NCBI RefSeq assembly: GCF_012726235.1
Contig: NZ_JAASAH010000003.1
Span: 248,001-312,000 of the forward strand
Source of the DNA: Streptomyces sp. HNM0574
Lineage (GTDB): Bacteria > Actinomycetota > Actinomycetes > Streptomycetales > Streptomycetaceae
Direction of reading: 5' to 3'
Length of the DNA: 64,000 nt
In this document: piece by piece, positions 15,224-24,339 of the stretch
How the letters are laid out: the number at the start of each line of letters is the position of its first letter
Numbering within the stretch: the first letter of the stretch is position 1
Notes under the pieces: generated by a model
Seen by the model: the letters and a program-made list of their open reading frames with translations, nothing else
Told to the model about the DNA's origin: nothing
The model's database searches: none
Translations under genes and position numbers: made by a program

Positions 15224-16186
15224 TCAGACCGTGAGGACGACCTTGCCGAACAGGTCGCCCTGCGCCATCCGTTCGAAGCCCTCGCGGGCCCGGTCCAGCG
15301 GCAGCGTCGAGTCGACGACGGGGCGTACGCCCTTGGCCGCGCAGAAGCTGAGCAGCGAGGCCAGTTCGTCCTTGGTGCCCATGGTGGAGCCGACGACGCG
15401 CAGCTCCAGGAAGAAGATGCGGTTCAGTTCGGCGGCCGGCGGGTTGGGTCCGCTGGTGGCGCCGGAGATGACCAGAGTGCCGCCCGGCTTCAGGGACTTG
15501 ACGGAGTGCGACCAGGTCGCCGCGCCGACGGTCTCCAGCACCGCGTCCACCCGCTGCGGCAGCCGCTCCCCGGACGCGAACGCGGCCTCGGCGCCCAGCT
15601 CCAGCGCCCGCTTCCGCTTGGACTCCTCGCGGCTGGTGACGAAGACCCGCAGACCCGCGGCCGCGCCCAGCACCACGGCGGCCGTCGCGACGCCGCCGCC
15701 CGCGCCCTGCACCAGGACGCTGTCACCGGGCCGCACACCGGCGTTGGTGAAGAGCATCCGGTACGCGGTGAGCCAGGCGGTGGGCAGGCAGGCGGCCTCC
15801 TCGAAGGAGAGCTCGCGCGGCTTGGGCAGCACGTTCCAGGCGGGTACGGCGACCCGTTCGGCGAAGGTGCCCTGGTACTTCTCGGTGAGGATGGAGGGGC
15901 GCTCGCGCGGGCCGACGCCGTGCCCGGACTGGCCGACGACCGAGTGCAGCACGACCTCGTTGCCGTCCTCGTCGAGCCCGGCCGCGTCGCAGCCGAGGAT
16001 CATCGGGAGGGCCTCCTCGCCGAGCCCCACACCGCGCAGCGACCACAGGTCGTGGTGGTTCAGGGACGCCGCCTTCACACGTACGGTCGTCCATCCGGCC
16101 GGGACCTCGGGCTCGGGCCGGTCCCCCAACTCCAGCCCGGAAAGCGGCTGGTCCCTGTCGATACGCGCGGCGTAGGCAGCAAACAT
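15224..16186 (-). CDS. zinc-binding-dehydrogenase-family quinone oxidoreductase
   Basis: This 320-residue medium-chain dehydrogenase/reductase has a GroES-like N-terminal domain (VKAASLNHHDLWSLRG, ILGCDAAG) and a Rossmann domain with VQGAGGGVATAAVVLGAA. The pattern of catalytic zinc ligands is not clear, so it is more like a NADPH quinone oxidoreductase or crotonyl-CoA reductase relative than a zinc alcohol dehydrogenase. I chose the ATG at 16186 (MFAAYAARIDRDQPLSGLEL), where the homologous region begins. In-frame codons upstream are Arg-rich. It sits 63 bases after the start of the GNAT gene and 119 bases before the ABC ATPase stop, and no operon partner is evident. Confidence 0.85.
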   Translation of the reverse strand: MFAAYAARIDRDQPLSGLELGDRPEPEVPAGWTTVRVKAASLNHHDLWSLRGVGLGEEALPMILGCDAAGLDEDGNEVVLHSVVGQSGHGVGPRERPSILTEKYQGTFAERVAVPAWNVLPKPRELSFEEAACLPTAWLTAYRMLFTNAGVRPGDSVLVQGAGGGVATAAVVLGAAAGLRVFVTSREESKRKRALELGAEAAFASGERLPQRVDAVLETVGAATWSHSVKSLKPGGTLVISGATSGPNPPAAELNRIFFLELRVVGSTMGTKDELASLLSFCAAKGVRPVVDSTLPLDRAREGFERMAQGDLFGKVVLTV

Positions 16187-16305
16187 GGGCCGCACGCTAC
16201 GCCCGGGTAGCCGGGCGTTCCAGACCCCGCGGCACAGAGGGACGCACGTCACCATCTCGGGTCACGCGCGCCCCTCGGGCCGGGGCGGATCGGGACGGGC
16301 CGCGG

Positions 16306-17070
16306 CTAGAGCACCTTGGAGAGGAAGGACTTGGTGCGCTCGTGCCGCGGGTCGGTGAGCACCTGGCGCGGGTCGCCGGACTCGACGACGACGCCCTGGT
16401 CCATGAAGACCAGCGAGTCGCCGACCTCCCGCGCGAAGCCCATCTCGTGCGTGACGACGATCATCGTCATGCCGTCCTCGGCCAAGCCCCGCATGACGTC
16501 GAGGACTTCGCCGACCAGCTCCGGGTCGAGGGCCGAGGTCGGCTCGTCGAACAGCATCAGCTTCGGCTCCATCGCCAGCGCCCGCGCGATGGCGACGCGC
16601 TGCTGCTGGCCGCCGGAGAGCTGCGAGGGGTAGTTGCCGGTCTTGTCGCCGAGCCCGACCCGCTCCAGCAGCTCCACGGCCCGCTCCCGGGCCTTCGCCC
16701 TGGGCACCTTCTTGACCTGGACCGGCGCCTCCATCACGTTCTCCGCCGCGGTCATGTGCGGGAAGAGGTTGAAGCGCTGGAAGACCATGCCGATGTCCCG
16801 GCGCTGCGCGGCGACTTCACGGTCCCGCAGCTCGTAGAGCTTGCCGCCGCTCTCGCGGTAGCCGACGAGCGTGCCGTCGACGTACAGCCGGCCCGCGTTG
16901 ATCTTCTCCAGGTGGTTGATGCAGCGCAGGAACGTCGACTTGCCGGAGCCCGACGGGCCGACGATGCAGGAGACCTCGCCGGGCGCGACCGTCATGTCGA
17001 CGCCCTTGAGCACCTCCACGTGTCCGAAGGACTTGTGGACGGCCTCCGCCTTCACCATGTCCGAACTCAT
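16306..17070 (-). CDS. polar amino acid ABC transporter ATP-binding protein
   Basis: The 254-residue ATPase has all ABC signatures: Walker [10 protein letters not shown] near residue 38, Q-loop [11 protein letters not shown], signature [19 protein letters not shown], Walker [17 protein letters not shown] and the switch His in VVTHEMGFA. The FNLFPH and DPELV wording is typical of GlnQ/HisP-type importers for polar amino acids. Its ATG overlaps the permease stop by four bases (ATGA), and the solute-binding protein precedes the permease, giving a complete three-gene importer. The overlap implies equal stoichiometry by coupling. Confidence 0.93.
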   Translation of the reverse strand: MSSDMVKAEAVHKSFGHVEVLKGVDMTVAPGEVSCIVGPSGSGKSTFLRCINHLEKINAGRLYVDGTLVGYRESGGKLYELRDREVAAQRRDIGMVFQRFNLFPHMTAAENVMEAPVQVKKVPRAKARERAVELLERVGLGDKTGNYPSQLSGGQQQRVAIARALAMEPKLMLFDEPTSALDPELVGEVLDVMRGLAEDGMTMIVVTHEMGFAREVGDSLVFMDQGVVVESGDPRQVLTDPRHERTKSFLSKVL

Positions 17071-18014
17071 GCGCTCTGTGCCCCCGCTCCGGTGCCGCGG
17101 CTGAATGTCGTGAGGTTCTGCTTGACCTTCTGCCAGGGCGTCGCGGGCAGCTGCCGCGAGGAGCCGCGGGCGAAGCGGCGCTCCAGGTAGAACTGGCCGA
17201 TGCTGAAGACCGTGGTGATCGCCAGGTACCAGATCGTCGCGACGAGCAGCAGCTCGACGACGGCGCTGGAGGTGTTGCCGATGTTCTGCGCCTTGCGGAG
17301 CGTCTCCTCGAACATCACCACGGCGCACAGCGAGGAGGTCTTCAGCAGGTTGATGAACTCGTTGCCGGTCGGCGGCACGATGACGCGCATCGCCTGCGGC
17401 AGCACGATCCGCCGCATGTTCTGGCTGCTCTTCATGCCGAGCGCCTGGGACGCCTCGGTCTGGCCCTCGTCGACGGAGTCGATGCCCGCGCGGCAGATCT
17501 CGGCCATGTACGCGGCCTCGTTGAGCCCGAGCCCGAGCAGCGCCGCCATGAACGGGGTCATGACGTCCGTCATCTCGTCCTTGTAGACCGGACCGAGGTT
17601 GAGGATCGGGAAGACCAGCGCCAGGTTGAACCACAGCAGCAGCTGGACGTAGACGGGCGTCCCGCGGAAGAACCAGATGTAGCCCCAGGCGACGGAGGAC
17701 GTCACCGGGTTCTTCGACATCCGCATCACGGACAGGACGACGCCGAGCACCAGGCCCATCAGCATCGCCAGCACGCTCACGACGATGGTGTTCTTGACGC
17801 CCTCCAGCACCTGGTCGTCGAAGAGGAACTCGCCCACGGCCGACCAGCGCAGGTCCGCGCCGGCGAAGGCGTTGACGAGCAGCGCCAGCAGCGCGAGCAC
17901 GAGCACGGCGGCGACGTACCGGCCGTAGTGGCGTACGGGGATGGCCTTGATGGCTTCGGGCGGGCTGCCGCCCGGTGTCGCCTCGGTGGGGGATGTGGGC
18001 TGGGAGGAACTCAC
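17067..18014 (-). CDS. polar amino acid ABC transporter permease
   Basis: The 315-residue membrane protein has an N-terminal cytoplasmic tail, a first hydrophobic segment ([19 protein letters not shown]), then the HisM/GlnP core with [20 protein letters not shown] and the EAA loop ([20 protein letters not shown], then [20 protein letters not shown]), which docks on the ATPase. Four to five further membrane segments follow. Polar amino acid importers of this type often use one permease as a homodimer. It lies 58 bases after the binding-protein gene and overlaps the ATPase gene by four bases. Confidence 0.92.
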   Translation of the reverse strand: MSSSQPTSPTEATPGGSPPEAIKAIPVRHYGRYVAAVLVLALLALLVNAFAGADLRWSAVGEFLFDDQVLEGVKNTIVVSVLAMLMGLVLGVVLSVMRMSKNPVTSSVAWGYIWFFRGTPVYVQLLLWFNLALVFPILNLGPVYKDEMTDVMTPFMAALLGLGLNEAAYMAEICRAGIDSVDEGQTEASQALGMKSSQNMRRIVLPQAMRVIVPPTGNEFINLLKTSSLCAVVMFEETLRKAQNIGNTSSAVVELLLVATIWYLAITTVFSIGQFYLERRFARGSSRQLPATPWQKVKQNLTTFSRGTGAGAQSA

Positions 18015-18072
18015 CGCGTTACCTTTCCGCGTCCGTGCGTGCAGGGTCCGTGCGTGCCGGGTCCGCGCGCGC

Positions 18073-19014
18073 TCACGAGCCGCCGTTGATCTTCGCCTCG
18101 GAGACGGCGCCGTCCTCGATGCCCCACTTCTTCAGGATCTTCGCGTAGGTGCCGTCCTCGATGATCGCCTGGAGCCCGGCCCGGACGGCGTCCCGCAGTT
18201 CGCTGTTGTCCTTCGCGAACGCCATGCCGTAGGGCGCCGACTCCATCTGCTCACCGACGACTTCGAACTCGTTCCCGCTGGCGGCGGCGTGCGCCGCGAC
18301 GGGGAAGTCGGCCACGTCCGCGACGACGGCGCCGGTCTTCAGACGGATGCGTGCCTGGTCGTCCGTCTCGTACGCCTCGACGGTGACCGGCTTCTTGCCG
18401 TCCTTCTCGCACTGCTTCGTCCGGTCCTTGAGGATGTCGTGCGAGACGGTGCCGCGCTGGGTGGCGACCTTCTTCCCGCACATCTCCTCCACCGAGTCGA
18501 CCTTGTCCGGATTCCCCTTCCTGACGAGGATCGAGGAACCGGAGGAGAGGTAGTCGACGAAGTCGACGCCCTTGCCCGCCTTCTTGCCGTTGTCGTCCAG
18601 ACCCTGCTGGCGCTCCTTGGTGTCCGACATCGACGACATCGCCATGTCGAAGCGCCCGGTCTGCATCGCCGTGATGAGCCCGTCGAAGGTGCCGTTCTGG
18701 AACTGGAACCGCACCCCGAGCTTCTTCCCGACCGCCTGCGCGATCTCCGGGTCGACGCCGACGATGTCGGCCCCGTCCTGGTACTCCATGGGCCGGTAGG
18801 CGGCGTCCGAACCGACCTTGACGACGCCCTGGTCACGGATCTTCTGCGGGAGCTTGTCCGCCAACGGCGGCCCCTCGCCCCGGTCCTGGGCCCGCCGCGC
18901 CTGGGCCGCGTCCGTCTGGTCGCCGCAGCCGGTCAGGGTGACCAGCAGGGCGCCGGTGACGGCGAGCGCCACGGGCGCGACGGCGAGGGGACGGCGGCGG
19001 ATGGGTGCGGTCAT
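18073..19014 (-). CDS. ABC transporter amino acid-binding lipoprotein
   Basis: The 313-residue protein has a lipoprotein signal with the lipobox LVTLTGC near residue 30, so it should be anchored on the outer face of the membrane. The mature part is a type II solute-binding protein (VKVGSDAAYRPMEYQDG, VGVDPEIAQAVGKKLGVRF, MSSMSDTKERQ). It would capture a polar or basic amino acid and pass it to the permease encoded next. It is the first gene of the importer operon. The exact substrate cannot be read from the sequence. Confidence 0.93.
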   Translation of the reverse strand: MTAPIRRRPLAVAPVALAVTGALLVTLTGCGDQTDAAQARRAQDRGEGPPLADKLPQKIRDQGVVKVGSDAAYRPMEYQDGADIVGVDPEIAQAVGKKLGVRFQFQNGTFDGLITAMQTGRFDMAMSSMSDTKERQQGLDDNGKKAGKGVDFVDYLSSGSSILVRKGNPDKVDSVEEMCGKKVATQRGTVSHDILKDRTKQCEKDGKKPVTVEAYETDDQARIRLKTGAVVADVADFPVAAHAAASGNEFEVVGEQMESAPYGMAFAKDNSELRDAVRAGLQAIIEDGTYAKILKKWGIEDGAVSEAKINGGS

Positions 19015-19618
19015 GCGGGGTCCTCCTGCGAAACGAGAACAGCGGCCGGCGCGGGAAACCGCGTACGGCCCCCTGACGTGCGTCTTCTTCCCCTTACGGG
19101 CACAGGGTGCCGAGTGCCGAAGCGGCGTACGAGTGGACGGAATCCTGCCATCAGGACGGCTGATTGCAGAGGCTCAGCAACATCAAAATCGGATAACGGA
19201 ACCAGCCATCCGGATAGTGGACGGACGCCCGCTCGTTGGGGCTCGGTCGGGTATGGGGCGCGGTGACCGGCCGTCGTACGGCGCCTGTGCGTGCTGTGAG
19301 ACGGACATCACGCGCAGTGGGCCGGAACGGCGTGAACTCCCGGCCGAACCAGGGCTTCTGGGCGCGGGCGCGCCCGTGCGTCCCGCCGTGACGGGGCCCT
19401 TCGGGGCCGGAAGCGGCTCGTCCCCGTACGGCCTCGTCGGGTAGAAAGGTCGCTTACACCCCTCACCCGGGGACCAGGGCGCGTGTGCGGCGCGCCCGGC
19501 GTCCGCGCCTCCCCCTGGACGGCGGTTATCCGCCGGACGGGAAGCGGATGTGGTGCCCGCCCGCTCCTCAACCAGGGAGCGGCCACCCTCACACGAAAAC
19601 GACAAAGGGGTCATCAAA
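19015..19618. other. 604-base divergent intergenic region
   Basis: No convincing gene is present. The region separates the importer operon from malic enzyme and should contain both promoters. An AT-richer stretch (19150-19220) is the best promoter candidate for the importer. A short hairpin, CCGCTCC / GGGAGCGG, lies around 19560-19582 in the leader of malic enzyme. I found no clear -35/-10 pair for either gene. Confidence 0.5.
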
Positions 19619-20815
19619 GTGTCAGCGGAGATCGTCAATCCGAAGGACGGGCTGGGCGAGGATCTCATCGATCCGGCCTTCGCCCTGCACCGGAGCGGCA
19701 AGATGGCGGTGCAGGCCACCGTTCCCGTGCGGAACGCGGACGACCTGTCCCTCGCCTACACGCCGGGCGTCGCCAAGGTGTGCAGCGCCATCGCCGAACA
19801 GCCCGAACTCGTCGACGAGTACACCTGGAAGTCCCAGGTCGTCGCCGTCGTGACGGACGGCAGCGCGGTGCTCGGCCTGGGCGACATCGGCCCGCAGGCC
19901 AGCCTTCCGGTGATGGAGGGCAAGGCCATCCTCTTCAAGCAGTTCGGCGGCGTGGACGCGGTCCCGGTGGCGCTCGACTGCCGGGAGACCGACGAGATCG
20001 TGGAGACCGTCGCCCGGCTCGCACCGTCGTTCGGCGGCGTCAACCTGGAGGACATCTCGGCACCCCGGTGCTTCGAGATCGAGGAGAAGCTCAAGCAGCG
20101 CCTCGACGTCCCCGTCTTCCACGACGACCAGCACGGCACGGCCATCGTCACGCTGGCGGCGCTGCGCAACGCGGCCCTGCTCAGCGAGCGGCCGCTGGGC
20201 GACCTGCGCGCCGTCATCTCCGGCGCGGGTGCCGCGGGCGTCGCGATCGCGAAGATCCTGACCGAGGCGGGCATCGGCGACGTCGCCGTGTGCGACCGCA
20301 AGGGCATCGTCTCGCAGGACCGCGAGGACCTGACGGCCGTCAAGCGCGAGCTGGCCGGGTTCACCAACAAGGCCGGGCTGACCGGTTCGCTGGCGGACGC
20401 GATGGCGGGCGCGGACGTCTACATCGGCGTCAGCGGCGGCACCGTCCCCGAGGAGACCGTCGCGACGATGGCCGAGGGCGCGTTCATCTTCGCCATGGCC
20501 AACCCGAACCCGGAGATCCACCCGGACGTCGCGCAGAAGTACGCCTCGGTCGTCGCGACCGGACGCAGCGACTACCCGAACCAGATCAACAACGTGCTCG
20601 CCTTCCCCGGTGTCTTCGCCGGCGCGCTCCAGGTCCGCGCCACGGACATCACCGAGGGCATGAAGCTCGCCGCCGCCGAGGCGCTGGCCGCGGTCGTCGC
20701 GGACGAGCTGAGCGCCGACAAGGTCATCCCGTCGCCGTTCGACGAGCGGGTGGCCCCGGCCGTCACCGCCGCCGTCGCCGCCGCGGCCCGAGCGGAGGGC
20801 ATCGCCCGCCGCTGA
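19619..20815 (+). CDS. NAD(P)-dependent malic enzyme (short form)
   Basis: The 398-residue enzyme converts malate to pyruvate and CO2. It has LAYTPGVAKVC near the N-terminus, the metal/substrate segment DGSAVLGLGDIGP, FHDDQHGTA, and the nucleotide site ISGAGAAGVAIAKIL, followed by NPNPEIHPDVA. It lacks the phosphotransacetylase-like tail of long MaeB enzymes. Start is GTG at 19619 with AAAGGGG ten bases upstream; in-frame codons further upstream are poor. From memory the S. coelicolor counterpart in this neighbourhood is NADP-dependent (SCO5261). The cofactor here is not proven by sequence alone. It is monocistronic and followed by an interspersed repeat block. Confidence 0.92.
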   Translation: MSAEIVNPKDGLGEDLIDPAFALHRSGKMAVQATVPVRNADDLSLAYTPGVAKVCSAIAEQPELVDEYTWKSQVVAVVTDGSAVLGLGDIGPQASLPVMEGKAILFKQFGGVDAVPVALDCRETDEIVETVARLAPSFGGVNLEDISAPRCFEIEEKLKQRLDVPVFHDDQHGTAIVTLAALRNAALLSERPLGDLRAVISGAGAAGVAIAKILTEAGIGDVAVCDRKGIVSQDREDLTAVKRELAGFTNKAGLTGSLADAMAGADVYIGVSGGTVPEETVATMAEGAFIFAMANPNPEIHPDVAQKYASVVATGRSDYPNQINNVLAFPGVFAGALQVRATDITEGMKLAAAEALAAVVADELSADKVIPSPFDERVAPAVTAAVAAAARAEGIARR

Positions 20816-20833
20816 CGCACCACCCCCGCGCCC

Positions 20834-21057
20834 CTCTTGGGGGCGCGGGGAGGAGCGCCCCGTCAGGGGCGCGGGGAACTGCGCCTCTTGGGGGCGCGGG
20901 GAACTGCGCGAACGGCCACGACGTACGGGGTGGTCCGGTGACGGCGATGAGCACCCCGCGCCGGGGTGAGCGCGCTGCGCTTGCCAGCCCTGCGCCTACG
21001 GCGCAGTTCTCCCAAGCGGGGTGAGCCCGCGAAAAAGGGGCGCGGGGAACTGCGCAA
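20834..21057. repeat. interspersed GC-rich repeat block, copy A
   Basis: Tandem units GGGGCGCGGGGAACTGCG separated by CTCTTG-type linkers are followed by a mixed block containing GTGGTCCGGTGACG, GAGCACCCCGCGCCGGGG, GCGCTGCGCTTGCCAGCCCT and CTCCCAAGCGGGGTG, and end with another unit. A near-identical block occurs at 30315-30568. These are non-coding and typical of short intergenic repeats scattered in Streptomyces chromosomes. Confidence 0.75.
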
Positions 21058-21114
21058 AAGCTCAGCCACGAAGCACCCGCACCCCGCGACGCACAGGACG
21101 CGGCACCCCGCCGC

Positions 21115-21906
21115 TCAGCGCAGCCCCAGCACCACCGCGTCCCCCGGCGAACTCCACACCACCCGCGACTCCGCGAACCCCGCCCCGCGCAACATCTCCA
21201 CGTGCCACGCGGGCGACTGGAACTGCCCGTCCGCGTGATCCCCCCGCGCCGGATCGCCGAAGATCCGGTAGCGCTCGGCGACGACGTCCGCCAGCACCGG
21301 GTCGGCGGCCATCTCCTGCCACCACTCCACCCAGCCCTGCCGCCCCGCCGCGGCCTCCCGCTCCCGCCGCGCCTTGTCGAAGGCGTGCGCGGCCTCGTTG
21401 ATCCGGGGCGTGACCGGGTCGGGCATGTGGTCCGCGTTGAGGAACACCCCGCCCTCCCGTACGACGCCGGCCAGCTGCCCGTACAGCCGGCTCAGCGCGT
21501 CCGTCCGCATCCAGTGCAGGGCCGTGGCGGTGAGGACGGCGTCGTAGCGGCGGTGCAGCAGCTTCGCGGGCCAGTCCGGGTCGGTCAGGTCGACGGTGAC
21601 GAAGCGGGCGCGCGGCTCGTCGGCGAAGTGGCCGCGGGCGATGGCGAGCAGCGCGGGGTCGAGGTCGGCCCCGGTGGTGCGGGCGCCGGGCAGCCGGGCG
21701 AGCAGCCGTCCGGAGATGCTGCCGGTGCCGCAGGCGAGGTCGAGGACCTCGGGTTCGGGGCCGGTGAGCGCCTCGGTCATCTCCAGCATGACGCGGAAGC
21801 GTTCCTCACGGTCCGGGAGGTACCACTCCTGCTGCCGGTCCCAACTGTCCTGCCGGGCCTTCCAGTACGCGTGGTCCGCGGTGGCGGCGGTCACCTGAGT
21901 CATCAC
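21115..21906 (-). CDS. class I SAM-dependent methyltransferase
   Basis: The 263-residue protein has the class I motif I VLDLACGTGSISGRLL, then TTGADLDPALLAIARGHF, and LTATALHWM at motif post-II. These define a small-molecule methyltransferase of the UbiE/trans-aconitate type. The substrate is unknown. The start is near MMTQVTAATADHAYWKARQD; the second Met is an equally good start. The gene is convergent with the repeat block and divergent from the CGNR gene, whose start is 77 bases away, so the two share a short promoter region. Confidence 0.85.
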   Translation of the reverse strand: MMTQVTAATADHAYWKARQDSWDRQQEWYLPDREERFRVMLEMTEALTGPEPEVLDLACGTGSISGRLLARLPGARTTGADLDPALLAIARGHFADEPRARFVTVDLTDPDWPAKLLHRRYDAVLTATALHWMRTDALSRLYGQLAGVVREGGVFLNADHMPDPVTPRINEAAHAFDKARREREAAAGRQGWVEWWQEMAADPVLADVVAERYRIFGDPARGDHADGQFQSPAWHVEMLRGAGFAESRVVWSSPGDAVVLGLR

Positions 21907-21983
21907 GATCCCTTCCCTGCGTAATACCCTCTAGGCGAAAACAGGCATTACCCACAGTAGGCCCGGGCCGGTAAGGATCACAA

Positions 21984-22658
21984 GTGGAACTCAGCTATTA
22001 CTCGAACATGGCGGTGCAGCTCGTCAACACCGAGCGGCCCGACCGCGGCGAGGACACGCTGACGTCCGTCGAGGCCGTGCGCGAACTGTGCGGCCCCATG
22101 GTGCAGATGGCGAAACGCGCCGCCGAGGCCGACGTCGGCAGGCTCCGCGCCGTACGCACCCGGCTCCGCGCCGTCTTCGCGGCGGCCGCCGAGGGCGACG
22201 AGGTCCGCGCCGTCGACCTGCTCAACGCCCTGCTCATGGAGTTCCCGACGAGCCCGCAGATCTCCGGCCACGAGTTCCTGGACGACGAGGGCCGCCCGCG
22301 CTGGCACATGCACCTGGCCGACCACCCCGTCACCGCCACCGCCGGCTACGCGGCGACTGCCTGCATGGGCCTCGCCTTCCACCTCACCGAGCTCGGCGTC
22401 GACCGGCTCGGCATCTGCAACGCCGACCCGTGCCGCAACGCCTACCTCGACACCTCGACCAACCGCTCCCGCCGCTACTGCTCCGACCGCTGCGCCACCC
22501 GCGCCAACGTCGCCGCCTACCGCGCGCGCAAGCGCCGCGAGAGCGAGGAGCGCCCGCGCGAGAGCCGCGAACGCAGCGGCAGCGGCAGCCGTACCCGCAC
22601 CAGCGGCCGCACCGCCCCCAGCGCCCAGCCCGCGACGGACGGCACCGAGGACCGCTGA
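21984..22658 (+). CDS. CGNR zinc-finger protein
   Basis: The 224-residue protein has an N-terminal helical domain and the CGNR-type zinc finger at residues ~150-185 (GICNADPCRNAYLDTS, then RYCSDRCATRANVAAYRARK). The four cysteines would bind zinc, and the basic segment suggests DNA binding. The C-terminal 40 residues are Arg/Ser/Glu-rich and probably disordered. Family members are transcription regulators of unknown targets. Start is GTG. Its last 142 bases overlap the C-terminal coding region of sodX on the opposite strand. Confidence 0.85.
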   Translation: MELSYYSNMAVQLVNTERPDRGEDTLTSVEAVRELCGPMVQMAKRAAEADVGRLRAVRTRLRAVFAAAAEGDEVRAVDLLNALLMEFPTSPQISGHEFLDDEGRPRWHMHLADHPVTATAGYAATACMGLAFHLTELGVDRLGICNADPCRNAYLDTSTNRSRRYCSDRCATRANVAAYRARKRRESEERPRESRERSGSGSRTRTSGRTAPSAQPATDGTEDR

Positions 22659-23014
22659 CCCCCGCGCGGGCGCGGCCGCACCCGCAACCAGGCCCGGGCC
22701 ACGAGCAGTTCGTCCGGTACCGCCCCGAACTCCCGGCTGTCGTTGCGTACGCCCGGATTGTCGCCGACCACCCACCAGCCGGCACCGCGCCGTTCGACCG
22801 CGCGCTTCACGATGAGCAGATCGTGCTGGAACGGGTGCTTCATCACGACCACGTCACCCGGCCGCACCGTCCCGCCGTACCGCACCACCAGGTGGTCGCC
22901 GGGGTGCAGCGTCGGCAGCATCGACGGGTTGTAGACCTCGGCGAGTCCGATCCGCTTCAGCAGTCCGCCCCCGTCCGGCTCAGGACGTCCCTGCTCATGT
23001 GCGCTCTCCGGCAT
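22517..23014 (-). CDS. sodX: nickel superoxide dismutase maturation protease SodX
   Basis: The 165-residue S24/S26-type peptidase has the Ser-Lys dyad context YNPSMLPTLHPGDHLVV (Ser) and LLIVKRAVERR (Lys), then GDNPGVRNDSREFG. SodX removes the leader of nickel superoxide dismutase to expose the histidine that binds nickel. It lies divergent to sodN, 151 bases away, as in other Streptomyces. No membrane segment is present, unlike true signal peptidases. The C-terminal ~45 residues (ending SRRLRAR) overlap the CGNR gene. I kept them because the frame is open to 22517. A longer frame begins at 23371 but would cross the sodN promoter and leader, so I took the ATG at 23014. Confidence 0.85.
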   Translation of the reverse strand: MPESAHEQGRPEPDGGGLLKRIGLAEVYNPSMLPTLHPGDHLVVRYGGTVRPGDVVVMKHPFQHDLLIVKRAVERRGAGWWVVGDNPGVRNDSREFGAVPDELLVARAWLRVRPRPRGGQRSSVPSVAGWALGAVRPLVRVRLPLPLRSRLSRGRSSLSRRLRAR

Positions 23015-23165
23015 CTCCCGCTCCGCCTCCGGTCCACCTGCGGCCAGTCCTCGTCCCCGCACACGGGGGGACTTTTGTCGTAAGCCCCAGGGGGCACACG
23101 CCAAAAGCCTTCCCGCACGGAGTAATCTCGCACGTGAGAAGACGATCACGAGGAAGGACAGCTGC

Positions 23166-23561
23166 ATGCTTTCCCGCCTGTTCGCCCCCAAGGTGCAGGT
23201 CAGCGCCCACTGCGACCTCCCCTGCGGCGTGTACGACCCGGCCCAGGCCCGCATCGAGGCCGAGTCCGTCAAGGCCGTCCAGGAGAAGTACCAGGCCAAC
23301 GAGGACCCGGCCTTCCGTACGCGCGCCATCGCCATCAAGGAGGAGCGCGCGGAGCTCGCCAAGCACCACATCTCGGTGCTGTGGAGCGACTACTTCAAGC
23401 CCCCGCACTTCGAGAAGTACCCGGAGCTGCACCAGCTGGTGAACGACGCCCTCAAGGCGCTCAGCGCGGCCAAGGGTTCCACCGACCCGGCCACGGGCCA
23501 GAAGGCTCTGGACTACATCGCCCAGATCGACAAGATCTTCTGGGAGACCAAGAAGGGCTGA
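23166..23561 (+). CDS. sodN: nickel-containing superoxide dismutase SodN
   Basis: The 131-residue precursor has a 14-residue leader (MLSRLFAPKVQVSA), followed by the nickel hook HCDLPCGVYDP. The mature enzyme of 117 residues starts at His15, and Cys16 and Cys20 (mature Cys2 and Cys6) are nickel ligands. The remainder is the four-helix-bundle core with FRTRAIAIKEERAELAKHH. It dismutates superoxide in the cytoplasm. Ribosome binding site AGGAAGGA is nine bases before the ATG. In S. coelicolor, expression is nickel-dependent, and Nur represses the iron enzyme sodF. I see no clear Nur box here. A strong terminator follows. Confidence 0.97.
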   Translation: MLSRLFAPKVQVSAHCDLPCGVYDPAQARIEAESVKAVQEKYQANEDPAFRTRAIAIKEERAELAKHHISVLWSDYFKPPHFEKYPELHQLVNDALKALSAAKGSTDPATGQKALDYIAQIDKIFWETKKG

Positions 23562-23594
23562 CCCACCCTCAGCCCCGGGGCCCAGGCCCCACCC

Positions 23595-23636
23595 ACCGCA
23601 CCCGGCGCTCCATCCGAGCCGCCGGGTGCGGTTTTT
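23595..23636 (+). terminator. Rho-independent terminator after sodN
   Basis: ACCGCACCCGGC (23595-23606) pairs with GCCGGGTGCGGT (23621-23632) over a 14-base loop, followed by a T run. It ends the sodN transcript. In S. coelicolor the sodN 3' UTR is processed into the small RNA s-SodF, which silences sodF mRNA. Whether this 3' UTR does so is not visible. Confidence 0.85.
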
Positions 23637-23733
23637 GGTGGGCGGGGCGGCGGGACGCGGCCGCCGCACGTACGGTCGTCGGGCGCCCCGCGCGCCAGTT
23701 GGCCGTTGCCGTCCGCCTCGTCGAGGAGCCCCC

Positions 23734-24144
23734 ATGCCCCCACCCCGCCTCACCGGCCGCGTCGCCCCCGTCCTCCCCAGTCGCGATCTGGACGGGACGG
23801 TGCAGTTCTACGCCCGGCTCGGGTTCGGGGTGGTGGGGAGGTATCCGGAGGAGGGGTATCTGATTCTTGAACGGGACGATGTGGAGCTGCACTTCTTCCT
23901 GGCGCCGGGGACGGATCCGGGGTGTGACGCGCAGTCCGCCTACGTCCGGCTGGAGGGGGACGCGGGGAACGTGTTCCGGGCCTGGGCGGGGCTCGGGATC
24001 AGTGGGGCGGGGGATGCGGTGCCGCGGCTGGTGGCGCCGGTGGACACCCCGTACGGGATGCGGGAGTTCGCGCTCGTGGACGGGGACGGGAATCTGCTGC
24101 GGATCGGGTCGGAGCTCACCGGCCCTGCGTCTACAGACGTGTAG
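23734..24144 (+). CDS. VOC family (glyoxalase/bleomycin resistance-like) protein
   Basis: The 136-residue protein has the two-module beta-alpha-beta-beta-beta VOC layout: LPSRDLDGTVQFYARLGFGV begins the first half and REFALVDGDGNLLRIG ends the second. VOC proteins bind a metal or ligand in a shared cleft; many act as bleomycin-type sequestration proteins, others as lyases or dioxygenases. The substrate here is unknown. The start is ATG at 23734, with GGAG nine bases upstream. The gene follows the sodN terminator and is probably transcribed from its own promoter. Confidence 0.82.
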   Translation: MPPPRLTGRVAPVLPSRDLDGTVQFYARLGFGVVGRYPEEGYLILERDDVELHFFLAPGTDPGCDAQSAYVRLEGDAGNVFRAWAGLGISGAGDAVPRLVAPVDTPYGMREFALVDGDGNLLRIGSELTGPASTDV

Positions 24145-24339
24145 AAACAAGCCAATTCCCCGAGGCCGGAGCGGGTGCGCGAAGGCCTCTCCCCCGGGCC
24201 CGCCAAGGGAGTTGGGGCCCGTACCGGCTGTCCGAAACCGCCTGCTTGTCGTCCGGTGGGGCGTAGCGGCCTCAGGAGAATGGCGTCGCCGGGTGACCGG
24301 CGTCCCAGAAGACGAGAACCCGAAGGAGCGTGCACCGCG

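Noticed and set aside
20834..21057. CRISPR array or insertion sequence
   Set aside because: The repeated units are not evenly spaced by unique spacers, there are no cas or transposase genes, and a second scattered copy exists at 30315.
23015..23165. A Nur box in the sodX-sodN gap
   Set aside because: I found no convincing tTGCaa-N5-ttGCAA pair. An inverted CTTTTG/CAAAAG pair is present, but it is not a Nur consensus.
23015..23371. A longer N-terminus for sodX starting at 23371
   Set aside because: It would overlap the sodN coding region and promoter. The S24/S26 core starts after 23014.
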